From Iris pallida (Eukaryota > Streptophyta > Magnoliopsida > Asparagales > Iridaceae): a DNA stretch of 64,000 nucleotides. Shown here one piece after another: positions 22,736-33,700 of this stretch (its first letter is position 1; the number at the start of each line of letters is the position of its first letter). The DNA lies in the NCBI GenBank assembly GCA_029216955.1, contig JANAVB010033217.1, forward strand, positions 2,057,059 through 2,121,058, in the 5' to 3' direction. The translations under genes were made by a program, and so were the position numbers. Below the pieces are notes generated by a model. The model was not told the DNA's origin. It did no database searches and worked only from the letters and a program-made list of their open reading frames with translations.

Positions 22736-23139
22736 CCAAATAACTGTTTTTGCCTTTTTGAGCTGTTTTGTAGCTAAAATCTTGAAAAACTCAAAACATG
22801 AAAGTTGTAGATCTTTGTCTTGGTTTCAAGAATCTTCTTGTTTCACTTTAATCCGAGTTCATATGTGACTGATGATTTCAATCATAGTTGATCTTTTGGC
22901 ATATTTTTTATACTTGGCAGTATTTGATGTTTCTTAAACAGAAATGAATTTCTTAACATGATTAGATAATTTTGTACAGTTAGAGAATAATTGAACCTCA
23001 TTTATACTCTTAACACTAGCACAGATTAAATTGTTGTTTTATGCCAAGTTACTTTATTTATTTTTTCTTACATGCCATGATACGTCTTTTATCTAATTCT
23101 TCTACATGCGATCCTTATTGTCATATTTGCTTATTCTTA

Positions 23140-23410
23140 GATAGTGGCCCGTCAGGGTACACTCATGCTACACGTCTCTTTTTTGCTTAATCTAGATAGT
23201 GGTCCGTCGTGGTGCACTCTTAACAAGTAGCATGACATGATAACTCCTAAATAGTGACCCGTCGTGGTGCACTCTTGATAAGCAACCTTGACATGATAAT
23301 TCTTGATGGTGGTCCGTCGTGACGCACTCTTGACATGATAAGTAATCTTGATAGTGGCCCGTCGTGGCGCACTCTTGACAAGTAATCTTGATAAGTAAGC
23401 CTAACATGTA
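23140..23410 (+). repeat. Second tandem array in L5 (CCGTCGTGGTGCACTCTTGA)
   Basis: Five copies of an imperfect unit of about 50-60 bp built around AGTGGTCCGTCGTGGTGCAC. Other type 2 LTRs keep about two copies at the matching place (1495-1590, 12030-12100 and 19720-19780). Confidence 0.75.
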
Positions 23411-24324
23411 ATCTTGAATGTTGTGCGACGGCTATCTTGACATGCTGATTAATAACTCGTCTTGACACCGTGGGTGGTTGTTCTTGAATGTGCTTGTATA
23501 AGATACCAGTCTTGTCTCGCATCATGTCTAGGACTTGTATCCCTGATTACCACGGTCAAGGATTCATGTTGAATCTGACTAGGTTGATTACTAGATTGAT
23601 TAAAGTAGCTCATATAGAGAGATGTTTCCAGTTACAGGCGATCCCGTTATCTGGATGCCTTGAATGGACTTGTAGCCTGCCGTCGAGTAGGGCACATTTC
23701 CAGCCCACTGTCATGTGGAGCACTTCTTGAAACAAGTAATATGCACACTGTCATGTGTTGCACTCTAAGTCACCTAATAATTTTTGATAACTCTTACATG
23801 AATCTCGTCTGGATAACCTGGATAGCTGTAGGGCTTATGACTGCCGGAACATCTCATTGCATCTTGCTAGTAACTAGGCTTGTGATAACCCTAGTTAGTT
23901 AAAGTATCAAGCCGTACTCTTTGCTTGGTCGTGAATGTTGGATGGAGTCATATCTTGTCTAGTCTTGCCTAGATCCAGTACATGGCTATCTCAGGACTTG
24001 CTTGTTTATGCTTTATTTTATTGATAATTGGTTAGAGACTAAGTTCTGTTCAGGTGAAGGGTTACAACCCCGGTCCTTTTTTGGTTTACGGGTTGTAACT
24101 TGGTTACCGGAATAGTCCTTTAGTTATCTTATCGTTTATCACCCTTTTTTCTCTAACTCATGTCTTTTGTTATTTTATTTGTGTCCTTATGTGCTAATAT
24201 GCTGGTTTTAGTTCTTAAGTGAAGCCTCCCTTGTGGCACTTGCTCTTTCTGGGGTTTGACCCAACTGGTTTTTTATGGCCAAATTTTGGAGCAACACCCG
24301 AGGATCTCCCAGCCTTCCAGCCAG

Positions 24325-24356
24325 ATGGTGAACACTAGACGTAACCCTGGCAATGA
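24325..24356 (+). other. Candidate gag mini-exon in LTR L5
   Basis: Open 32-nt frame M-V-N-T-R-R-N-P ending before GTGGGT. The upstream CAG has become CAA in this copy, so it is probably inactive now. Confidence 0.4.
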
Positions 24357-24807
24357 GTGGGTTTTATTTTGCTCTTCTGCTCTATTGTAAAATTATTCTT
24401 TTGAGGCGTTTAGCCGCCGAACAAGTGTTAGCTCATGTTAAATACTTATATTTCTTGTCTGCCTAAGGGCTGTAACATGATTGACAAATCCTAGGGTTGA
24501 TCATGTATGACTGAAACTCTTGCTAGTCCTCGCAATTTGTACGACTAGCTTCATGATCATCTGTATATGAAATGTATGGGACGCCTTACTATTGAATATC
24601 TGATGGTCTAACATCTTGTAACTATTATTACTTACTTAAGATTGAGACACTAGGCATGTTCTTGACCATAAGAGACTGATGGCTTGTAGATAAACCCTTA
24701 TACATCTAGACAGCCGTGACCGTATATCGAGGTGGATTATATTTCTATATACGTAGCTGGTTGTGTCCGCCCCCCGCTCTCCAGTATTCTGGTTCTGGGG
24801 CGTGACA

Positions 24808-25516
24808 GGATATATCTTATCTCGGCACGATATTGGCACTGTTTGTCCTTGTTTGGTTGTAAGGGTGTAGTATTGTCTCGATGATATGGTATAAGCCTAT
24901 AAATCTTGAATCAAGTCTTATTATTATGCTTGGGTTTTATTTCACTCTTTTGTACTCCCTTGTGGTACTTGTTATTCGGGGCCTGATCCCGCTGGTTTTG
25001 TTTGGCCAGATGTTGTAGCAGCGCCAGAGGATCCAGCCTTCTACCCGAACAATGGTGCACACCAGGAGTATGGGCGCCACGGACTATGAGTGGGTTTCTT
25101 CTTTACTGCTCAGATATCTTCTATTTTGTACTTAGTATTTAGCCACCGGCACCTGTTTAGCCGGCTGTTCTGGACATTAGTTTCCTTTTACATAATTGTA
25201 ATTAAATCAGACTGCAGCTGAATATAGTTATGTACTATTGACTCTCGGTACTAGCTTATCATTTTGTATAGCTAGGCTCATGAATCATTTTGATGAAGCG
25301 TCGGGGATGCCTTACTGCTTTGTCTTATATGATCATTATTTACTGCTTCTTGTTTTGATTGATTGAGACATAGATGCTCTGTGAGACCATAGGAGACTTG
25401 ATTGTAGCATGCACCCCCTTGTCTCTTGACAGCCACGATCGTCGTATAACGTTTATATACCTCATATGGAGTAGCTGGCCTAGTCCGTCTCAGTATTCCG
25501 GTACTGGGGCGTGACA
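24808..25516 (+). mobile_element. Distal fragment of a gypsy LTR (L6)
   Basis: The last 709 bp of an LTR, ending GGGGCGTGACA. It has CTGAT, then GGCCAG, then a 38-nt open mini-ORF at 25052-25089 (M-V-H-T-R start) before GTGGGT. It is divergent from L5. Its first 31 bases (GGATATATC...TATTGGCA) recur twice, inverted, at 26717-26789. Confidence 0.7.
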
Positions 25517-26288
25517 ATTATGCTGAGTTTCAGGTTCATCCATTAATTCGGGAGCCTTTGACCGACGGCCCCGTGGCAAGTGGGTTGGACCACACTCACC
25601 CTATATAAAGGGAAGTTTTTTTTTGAAGGGTTGTGTCTTCTGTCTCTTAACATTCCCACAGTCATGCTCGATTCCGACTTAGTTTCGAACGGCCGTCGGC
25701 CTTGCACAAGTCGATTGTTGGTTGTTGGTCCCTTCGTCAAAGAAGCTACGTCTTTGTAGAAGAACGACTACTGGGTTCTGAGATGCACTTGAGCGTTTGG
25801 CGTAAGGAGTTCGAACCTGAACAACATCTTTGATATCTTCGAGATCCAAGCTTTCAGATTTGGATTGATTGCCAATCCAAAGAGCCACAGGTTGTGCTTT
25901 GTCCGACTCAAAGGCGATGGCACAGTCTGTGCTGTGGACTGAGTTCTTGCTCGGGCCAATAGCTGCTTCAGGAAGTGGCTCACTCTGACAGTGTTGCGCG
26001 TCTGGGGGGCTGCGCGTCTGTGAAGATTAACTCCCTTATAGATTTTTAGGCACTTTAGTTCTTTTCATGACGAATATGTAATAGATCCTTGTCGTCATGA
26101 TTTAAATAAAGAAGATCTTTTTTAGTAATCATGATGAATCTGTAATAGATCCTTGTAGGCATGATTTAATAAAGAACTCTTTATGAACTGTGGTTTCTGA
26201 ACTTCTGTTTGCGCTTTTGGGTACCTGCAATTTTGTGAAGATTTGTGTAGAGAGAACACTACCTACAATTTTGATATGTATACGCTTT
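25517..26288 (+). mobile_element. LTR-like sequence, probably copia
   Basis: A strong TATA box TATATAAA lies at 25602-25609, followed by a leader-like region. There are two copies of a repeat of about 63 bp (AATAGATCCTTGT...CATGATTTAA) near 26070-26175, and GGTACCTGCA / ACTACCTACA near the end. The last is followed by ATTTTGATATG, resembling the usual copia primer site context. No coding region is joined. The exact start is unclear. Confidence 0.45.
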
Positions 26289-26636
26289 TTCATGCTTATA
26301 CACCGACTTGTTAGTCAAACTATCTTGCACTTGCTTTTACATAATTGTAGCTAAATCAGACTGCAGCTGATAACGATTGTGTATACCTTGTTATATCATC
26401 TGGCTATGTTTTGTAAAGCCAGATCTCCAAAATATTTTGACTGAGCGTTTGGGAAGCCTTACTGCTTTATCTTATATGTTCTCTATTACTGCTTTTCGTT
26501 TGAATAATGAGACAATAGATGTCGAGTAACCATAGTGAGACATGTATGTAATATACACCCCCTTGTCTTGTAGACAACATTGATCGTATTATACGATATT
26601 CATATACCCGAAATACGTAGCTGGCTGAGTCATTTG
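26289..26636 (+). mobile_element. Distal gypsy LTR fragment (L7)
   Basis: Matches the LTR segment at 46335-46670 (CACCGAC...GTTAGTC, GACTGCAGCTGATAA, TGACTGAGCGTTTGGGA, GTAGCTGGCTGAGTCA). It stops about 40 bp before the LTR end and is fused to a piece of the L9-type array. Confidence 0.7.
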
Positions 26637-26789
26637 GTGAATGCAGTAAATGGTGCATGCAACAAATGGTGCACGAATGAATGGTGTACACAACAAATGG
26701 TGCACGCAACGACCGATGCCAATATCGTGCCGAGATAAGATATATCCTATAACCACGGTGCCAATATCGTGCCGAGATAAGATATATCC
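26637..26789. repeat. Array fragment plus two 31-bp inverted repeats
   Basis: 26637-26716 holds AAATGGTGCA/GCAACAAATGG units like those at 36593-37320. 26717-26747 and 26759-26789 are two copies of a 31-bp sequence that, on the minus strand, begins GGATATATCTTATCTCGGCA and also forms the start of L6. It is a chimeric breakpoint region. Confidence 0.6.
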
Positions 26790-29199
26790 TATAACCATCG
26801 CAACTTCGGTCCATAGTCTATCGCAGCACAATAGCCCAACCCAATAACCAAACAAGGACATGGGTTGAACCACGCACCACGATAGTCCATGTTCCTCAGT
26901 TGCTAACAGAAGAAAATATATCACAAATAAGTCGGCTTACAAGCGGCCAATCAATCCTATGGATTTCTATGATTTGTCTGGATTATCCCAGTAATGCAAT
27001 ATATAGGAATCCTCAGATCGTATCACATCCAAGCAGGGCTAGCCAATCCATTATATATATACATGTAGCACTTTGATTATGCACCGGTCCCCCGTAAGGC
27101 CACAATGCTAAAACATATAACACATAGCACATAGGAGTCAGATATAGTCATCCACTAGAGGCGGATGAAACTGTATCCGTGGCGGCCAACCCGACACGTC
27201 AGGACAGGACATGGGGTGGCTGGTGACGTACGATCTCAAGATTCTGTTCCCTTCCAATGCTTCTACCGATTTAAGTTGCTTAGTTAAACCCTATCTTGAT
27301 ATTAGAATTACATGTCGTGGTCACATGGTCATCCTCTTATATGTCGTACCATAGTACGTGTACCCTAAGTATGGATCCACTTCGGCTCAAGGAGTCCCAA
27401 ATCTAGATCCATGCTTAGTGTAATGCATCAAACAACAATCATTATACCACGACACTATTACTGACCCATTACCATGACTATTCTGGAAGGTACACATATA
27501 TTGACATATAACACGAATGATCACTTAGCACGCAGAGTCACACCTCAGTGCACTCATTAAATAGCACCGCAGTACATACTAATATTGTATCTCAATACAC
27601 ACTTAGAACATGTACCAACACGTATACAGGTAATCAGGTCAGGAACGCAGTCAAGTCAGAAAGTCACGAGGATCCCTCATGACATAAAGTCACATATGAA
27701 TTCTGGTTAAAGTGAGACATAAAGATTCTTGATGCCAAGACAAAGATCTGCAACTTTTATGTTGGGAGTTAGGAGAAATTCTGGCCACAAATCAGCCAAA
27801 TAGGATATAAAACAGCCAAAAACAGCCAAATATGCACTATGCAAGCCATGTGGCACTATTCATCCTGTGGCACTATTTATTCTATGCGGTACTATTCATT
27901 TTATGCAGCACTATGCAAGCCTGCGATACTATGCAAGCCTGCGGCACTATTCATACCTGCGACACTATTCATGCCTGTGGCACTATGCAAGCCTGTGGCA
28001 CTATTCATCCTGCGATACTATTCATACATGTGGCACTATGCAAGCCTGCAACACTATTCATCCTGTGGCACTATTCATGCCTGCAGCACTATGTAAGCCT
28101 GCGGTACTATTTATTCCATACGGCACTATACAAGCCTGTAGCACTATTCATGCCTGCGGCACTATTCATCCTTTGGCACTATACAAGCCTGCGATACTAT
28201 TCATCTTGTGGCACTATTCATTCCATACAGCACTATGCAAGCCTGCGGCACTATTCATGCCTGCGGCTCTATTCATCTTGCAGTACTATTCATGCCTGCG
28301 ATACTATGCAAGCCTGTGGCACTATTCATTCCATGCGGCACCATGCAAGTCTGCGGCACTATTTATCCTATGGCACTATTCATACCTGCGGCACTATGCA
28401 AGCCTGTGGCACTATTCATCCTGCGGCACTATTCATCGTCCCTGCCAGAACCAGGACAGATGAACATAGAAGATGTCCAAATATTATTTTGGCCATAACT
28501 TCCTCAAAATAAGTCAAAATTTAACTTTTCAAAGGTCAAAATTGGGTAGGATGAGATTTCCTATAACATAGGACCATTAGTTTTTGAAAACAACCAAGTT
28601 TGATAGATCAAAACCATAAAAATTTATAAAACCCTAGTTTTAGAAACTTAGATCTACACGAAACTAGCCATTAAAATCAAAAACTCTAATAACTAAACTT
28701 GTAGAGAATGAAGAGAAGAATAATATAGACAAATAATATCAAAGGAAAAATCAAGAACGAAAAATGCAAGAATCTCTCCATTTGGTGCAAGGTGTACTTG
28801 CCTAAATGTTGGTTGGAGAAAAAAAATGAAATAAAAAGTGAATGAGGAGAGAGAGAGAGAAAGAGAATATATATAGGGCTTGGGTTGACTCAAAGTAACC
28901 CTAATCTTAAGCATGCTCTTAACCATATGACTAATGACATGCTAAATGCTACATGATACAACTAATTAAATTAATTAAATAAAATTCTAACCGCAACACG
29001 GTTCAGAAATCTTATCATCGAAGTAGTGAACCACACCTACAACCAGACAAGGACAAGGAGTGGCACACTAATCCCCGACGAGATACTGTTCCATGCCATG
29101 GCCAGTTACAAATACATGATACATACAATCAAGATACAAGTGCCAGATACCATATACAGAAAATTAAAAATTTACGTATTCCGGGAACGGGAAGTGACA
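26790..29199 (-). mobile_element. Proximal part of a gypsy LTR (L8)
   Basis: On the minus strand it starts TGTCACTTCCCGTTCCC at 29199, as at 43823. It contains a TATATATA box near 28867-28876, the palindrome at 28787-28801 and an array at 27835-28432. The distal end with the mini-exon block is missing, cut at the 31-bp repeats. No internal region follows. Confidence 0.78.
27835..28432 (-). repeat. Variable array of L8 (GGCACTATTCATGCCTGC-type)
   Basis: Units of about 18-24 bp alternate GGCACTATTCATCCTGC and GGCACTATGCAAGCCTGC. It is bounded by the same LTR framework as L3 and L4, whose units share GGCACTATGCA. Confidence 0.8.
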
Positions 29200-30510
29200 A
29201 TAATGAACCTCATTTAATATGTTCATTTCGACTGAATCCTAGGTCACTAACTTATTGGATTCCCCTAAATGATGGCGGTAATTAAAGAAGAGGACGACTG
29301 ATTCGTCCACCAAAAAAGCATTCATTAATTGCTCCTAAAAGACTTCAACAGAACTAGCTCCTTCTTCGACTCAGAAGAGCAGCCAGCCCACAGCGCCCTG
29401 GTGTCAACCCAAAAGCGCAATGGCTTCAAAACTGAGTCTACTCATCGCCCAAAAGTGCAGTGGCTCTTTTGTCTTCAAAATTGAGTCTACTCGTAACCCA
29501 AAATCACAGAGGCTCCTTTTATGTCAAGACCAAGTCTACTACTTGTCCTAAATCACAGTGACTTTGTTGCCTCAAGCACAAGTCCACTGCTCGCTCTCAA
29601 GCACAGTGACTCTGTTGCCCAAAGCACAAGTCTACTCGTCGCCCTAAAGCACAGTGACTTCGTCGCCTGAAGCACAAGTCTACTTGTCGCTCTAAAAAGT
29701 GTAGTAACTCCGTCGCCTGAAGAACAGTCTACTCGTAGCCCAGAAGCGCAGTGACATAGAAGCTTCGCCAGAAGTGCAGGTGGCATGGTTCCACGGGTAT
29801 CTTTTCAGATAGTATAAATTGGTTTGTTTAAACCACTGCTCTTAGGATATAACAGAGTTCGACTTCGTTGATAAGAGCCCCATCCTATCGGTTTGTTTAA
29901 ACCACATATAAGGATGGACTTTGTTCTCATAAACGAAGGCCATATCCAATCGGGTTGTTTAAACCAATGGCCCCCTAAGATAAGACAAAATCCAATCTCG
30001 GAGATAAGAACATAATCTGCTTAGGTTCATCCGATCAATAATAAACACACGCCATGTGTCATTTATTCAGTTGTTGATAACTCTCCTAAAGATCTTGATA
30101 AAAGAGAATCCCAGCGTCTGCCATGTGTTAGCTCAGTAGCAGCCCCCACTGTGCAACCTCGAGATTCTCTCATATCTCTACGTGCAGCATTCCTGTACAA
30201 TCCTTGTGCACATCGCATATATGCTCCCCTATAAATAGAAGGAGTTTTCCTTCGATAAAGAGGCTTCGAAATCTTTAACTTCATACCCTCTTGATTGGCA
30301 ACCCTAGAGTTTCAATCACCAGTACCAGAAAGGCAAAGCAAGTTCAATTCGTTGTCAGATCGTCAACGGAGTAAATGAGCCGCTGCAGTGCTCGATCTCT
30401 ACCGTCATACTTTTCCAGAAATTTTATACTTAGATCTCCTGTTTAGGAATCGATTGTACTCTTTTTACGTTTAATATACAAAAAGTTCGTATAACCTTTT
30501 GTTATGGCAA
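29200..30510 (+). mobile_element. LTR-like insertion of an unassigned family
   Basis: Has a promoter-like layout: tandem repeats of about 48 bp (CACAGTGACT...AGCACAAGTCTACTCG, 29400-29760), three copies of GGTTTGTTTAAACC or a variant at 29821, 29890 and 29952, a TATA box CTATAAATAG at 30229-30238, and the end TATGGCAAACA at about 30510. It lies against LTR L9 at GTCGATGCCAAGCGG. No coding region and no clear target duplication; the start is uncertain. Confidence 0.5.
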
Positions 30511-30720
30511 ACAGTCGATGCCAAGCGGCAAAAGTAAAGTAAGTAGTAAAATGAGCAGGGAAGCAAGAACCTACTCGTGTCTTCCAGCGGCCATGTTTTT
30601 AGTATTGACCATCTTGGGGGTAGAAGTAAGATGGATCATCAGGAACTGGCTCTAAATCTGGTCATACAAAACCAGTGAGGTTAGACCCCAAATAGCAAGT
30701 ACCACAAGGAAGCACGATAT
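30511..30720 (-). mobile_element. Gypsy LTR L9, distal part
   Basis: Continues in 35643-38008 after removal of element A. It holds an open 38-nt mini-ORF on the minus strand (30575-30612, M-V-N-T start) ending at GA|GTAGGT, with GACCAG and CTAAC upstream in the LTR sense. The tail of the LTR beyond 30511 is not in place. Confidence 0.75.
30575..30612 (-). other. Candidate gag mini-exon in LTR L9
   Basis: Open 38-nt frame starting M-V-N-T-K and ending before GTAGGT, the best-fitting 5' splice site of all copies. Same phase (2 nt of a split codon) as the 32-nt versions. Confidence 0.45.
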
Positions 30721-33700
30721 TGTAACACCCAATTTTTCAGATGAGGGTAATTTTGAAATTTTGTAATTATAATTATTATTTATTGATATTTATTTCATAT
30801 TATGATTTTTGGTAATTTTTAATCATTTTTAAACTATTTTAAGTCATGACTTATGATTTTGGTATTTTGCTAGTGTAACCTTAGAGACTGTTGACCTAGA
30901 GTCTAGCTATATGATTTGGATGTTTAATTAGTACATTTTAGCGTAGAGGGTATCTTGGTCAATTTAGGATTTATTTGAATTTATTATGATTTATTGGAAT
31001 TTGTGTGAATTTATTATTAATTAAATATTGCTATGTGTTATGTTAGTCCTTAACCTATAAGTTTAGCCCTAACCCAGATTAGACATGGCCTAGACTAGGG
31101 TTAGTTAGCTTGGATTAGTCATGACTAGTCATTGGTTAGAATGATCAAGTTAGACTAGCTAGTTATAGTTAGTTGAGACTAGCATTGAAACCTAGGTTCC
31201 ATCCTAGCCATCGATTTGACCTGATATGAGGGTGACCATTTAATAGGATCCCAAAACCCTAGAAGTGGCCAGCCCAAAACCCTAGGTGAGCCTATTTAAT
31301 CCCTCCCAAATCATTGCCTCTTGTTCATTCTCTCTCTTTTCAAGAACAAGGTGAGCTCAACTTCATTTCTCAATAACTTCTCCATTCCTCATCCTTTTTC
31401 AACCAAACTTCTTGCATTGTGACCTAACCATCACCCTCTTACTGTCCATGGAGGTAGAATACTGATTTGGGGAATCTACAGTGCTCGGGCTACAGTAGAA
31501 GGGACTACACTTTGATAGTTTTTGAGCTCGAGACACCCATTGGTAAATCCCTCATTCTTCATTTAAACTATTGGTTTATCATCATGGATGCATAGCCCTA
31601 GGTCCCCTCTAGCTTCGGGTAGGATTTGAACCCAACCTGTGTCGGATACGTGTCCGTATCGGACACGTATCAGTAGGCTATTTAGGTGTTCGACCTAATG
31701 TCTCAATGGATTGATTTTGCTGTTTTCAAAATATTTTTGAATAGAAAATTTGTTCTTCATGTTGCTTGTGTGATTTTACACGAATAAGGTGACTTCGAGC
31801 CGTGTCCTAGTCGTACTGGACTCGTGGATACAGCCCCGCACGCGGCCAAGGTTTTCCTTGCTACTCGGGGCCTCGTGCTCAGTGCACAGGCCACGTGGCG
31901 GGCCGTGCTTGGACTGAGAGGAGGGGGCAGTGTCTGCGAACCTGTCCCCCAAGCCTCGTGTCCAACGGAGTCTTGTCGGACACGCAAAGTCACGCGTACT
32001 GGTCACACGTGCGCGCACGTTCAGTCTGAATCGCGTACTGATATGCGAGTCGTGTCCACTCTGGACACGACATGGTCATGTCGTGTTAGGTCCTATGTGT
32101 AGCCTGACACGTGGGCTATACGTGGGTATGACCACGAGACCCCACGTGTCCTGTATCGTGTTCTACAGACACGTGCACGTGTGCACGACACTGTGCAACA
32201 CTGGGTGCACCCCATGTGTTTGTATCATGTTAGACACGCCTGTGTCGTATTTCCTGGACACGTGAGGACACGTAAGACACGTGTACACATGCTTAGTTAA
32301 TTACCCACTCTTAGTTTAGCATATTAATGTGTTTTGTTCATTCGAATGTGAAATTCCTCTTTGAACTGATATGCAGTGTTCAGTTTTTGTATTCCTGAGT
32401 TCATTTCATTTTAACCCATTTAAATTGATGATTTTAAGTATCATTGTTAATCCTACATGTTTATTGGTTCATGTTAGATAGGTTTTACATGTTTGATTTA
32501 GTTGTTTGATCTAGAATGGGATTTTGAATGTGGTTTGGGCTGTTAAATGGATGGACTGATACTCATTGACTGATACGTTGGTTTTTTCAAATTCTGAACT
32601 TTTAAATCCTATTTAATTGATGTTTTTCACTGTCAATTGCATCCCACATAATTGTTAGTTCATGGTTATTTCGATTTACATTTTAGAACGAGTTTTATGA
32701 TATGGAATAGGAATTTAGATGTTGAGTTGAAATTCGAATGTATGTAAATCTGTGTCATGTGATTAAATTCAAATCTAATTAATCCCTATATATATCTGGT
32801 GTATTGATTACGTGATTAGGATCGATGTTAACAAAGATTTGGGTTTCGAATGGGTTGTTTTGATGAGTAAACTGTTATGTGGACTGTTAGTTAACTGTCA
32901 AATGCTTAAAAATTCCTGAGATTAACACTACATAGGTCTGATCTGTACACACATTGTTTTTTTTAAACAGTGACCTGAGATTACTTGTATGCACTGTCAC
33001 TTGGTTTTACTGACTTGCTTGATCGAAATACAAGGGTGTTCACCCTCACCCTCTCACTGTCATTGACAGTCACCAAATCTGAGAACATAGCCTATGGCCC
33101 ATGTACACCCTAACCGCACAATGAACTTTATGTACACACATGATTCAATTCCTGTCACTATGTTGGAAAAACTGAGAACTGAGAATTAGTTCTCTTTTAG
33201 CTAATTTGGTTTTGATGAATCTGAGCTCATTTGTATTGTGAACTGAACCTCATGTTGATGACTCCGAGCCCCCCTTAAATTGATAACTGAGATCAAAACT
33301 GAAATATAGGTTTGTATGTAACTAGAAGTTCAAGCTTGCCTTACTCGTACACACACACATGCTATTATATTATTCACTCCCACATTTATACTATGAACCT
33401 GAGAAACATTTCAAAACCTGTGATACCTATGTGGACACACCCTTCACATTGCATTGTATTGCCTACTTTGATATATGCATGCATTTCATTAGACACATGC
33501 TTGTACATTGCATTGCTCTGCCACACGCATATGTCTGAACCACTGCATTTCACATTACCTTGCCTTGAATTCCATCACTGCGCCTGATATATGCCATGTA
33601 TCAGAGAAACTCATGTCTTTATTGCACTTGGTTCTGTTTGGGAATGAAACACACTGCTTGATAACAACTACACACACTTGTTTGTCCTACAATAACATAC

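Larger units (their letters stand above)
21630..24807 (+). mobile_element. Ty3/gypsy LTR (type 2-like, L5), probably solo
   Basis: It starts TGTTACTCTCGTTTCC and ends GGGGCGTGACA (3178 bp). A clear TATA box TATATAAG lies at 21851-21858, the palindrome at 21943-21957, a GC-rich array at 22268-22735, a second tandem array at 23140-23410, and the distal block with an open mini-ORF at 24325-24356 (M-V-N-T-R). No internal region follows. The flanks GGTAA and GGATA do not form a perfect duplication, so it is either a solo LTR with decayed flanks or a rearranged end. Confidence 0.78.

Noticed and set aside
22129..22868. Long frames rich in Cys, Ala and Arg on both strands
   Set aside because: GC-rich array of LTR L5. 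Openness comes from low stop frequency, not coding.
25768..26026. Possible host gene exon near the TATA box at 25602
   Set aside because: Short frames without recognisable domains inside LTR-like DNA ending in a copia-type leader.
26467..26924. Frames with repeated I-Y-L-I-S-A-R-Y-W-H
   Set aside because: Produced by the duplicated 31-bp sequence and LTR fragments.
27835..28432. CRISPR-like regular array
   Set aside because: Units are tandem and imperfect without unique spacers. Plant nuclear retrotransposon context.
31776..32265. Open frames in the CACGTG-rich region of element A
   Set aside because: Overlapping frames on both strands, no domain, not conserved as frames in element B.
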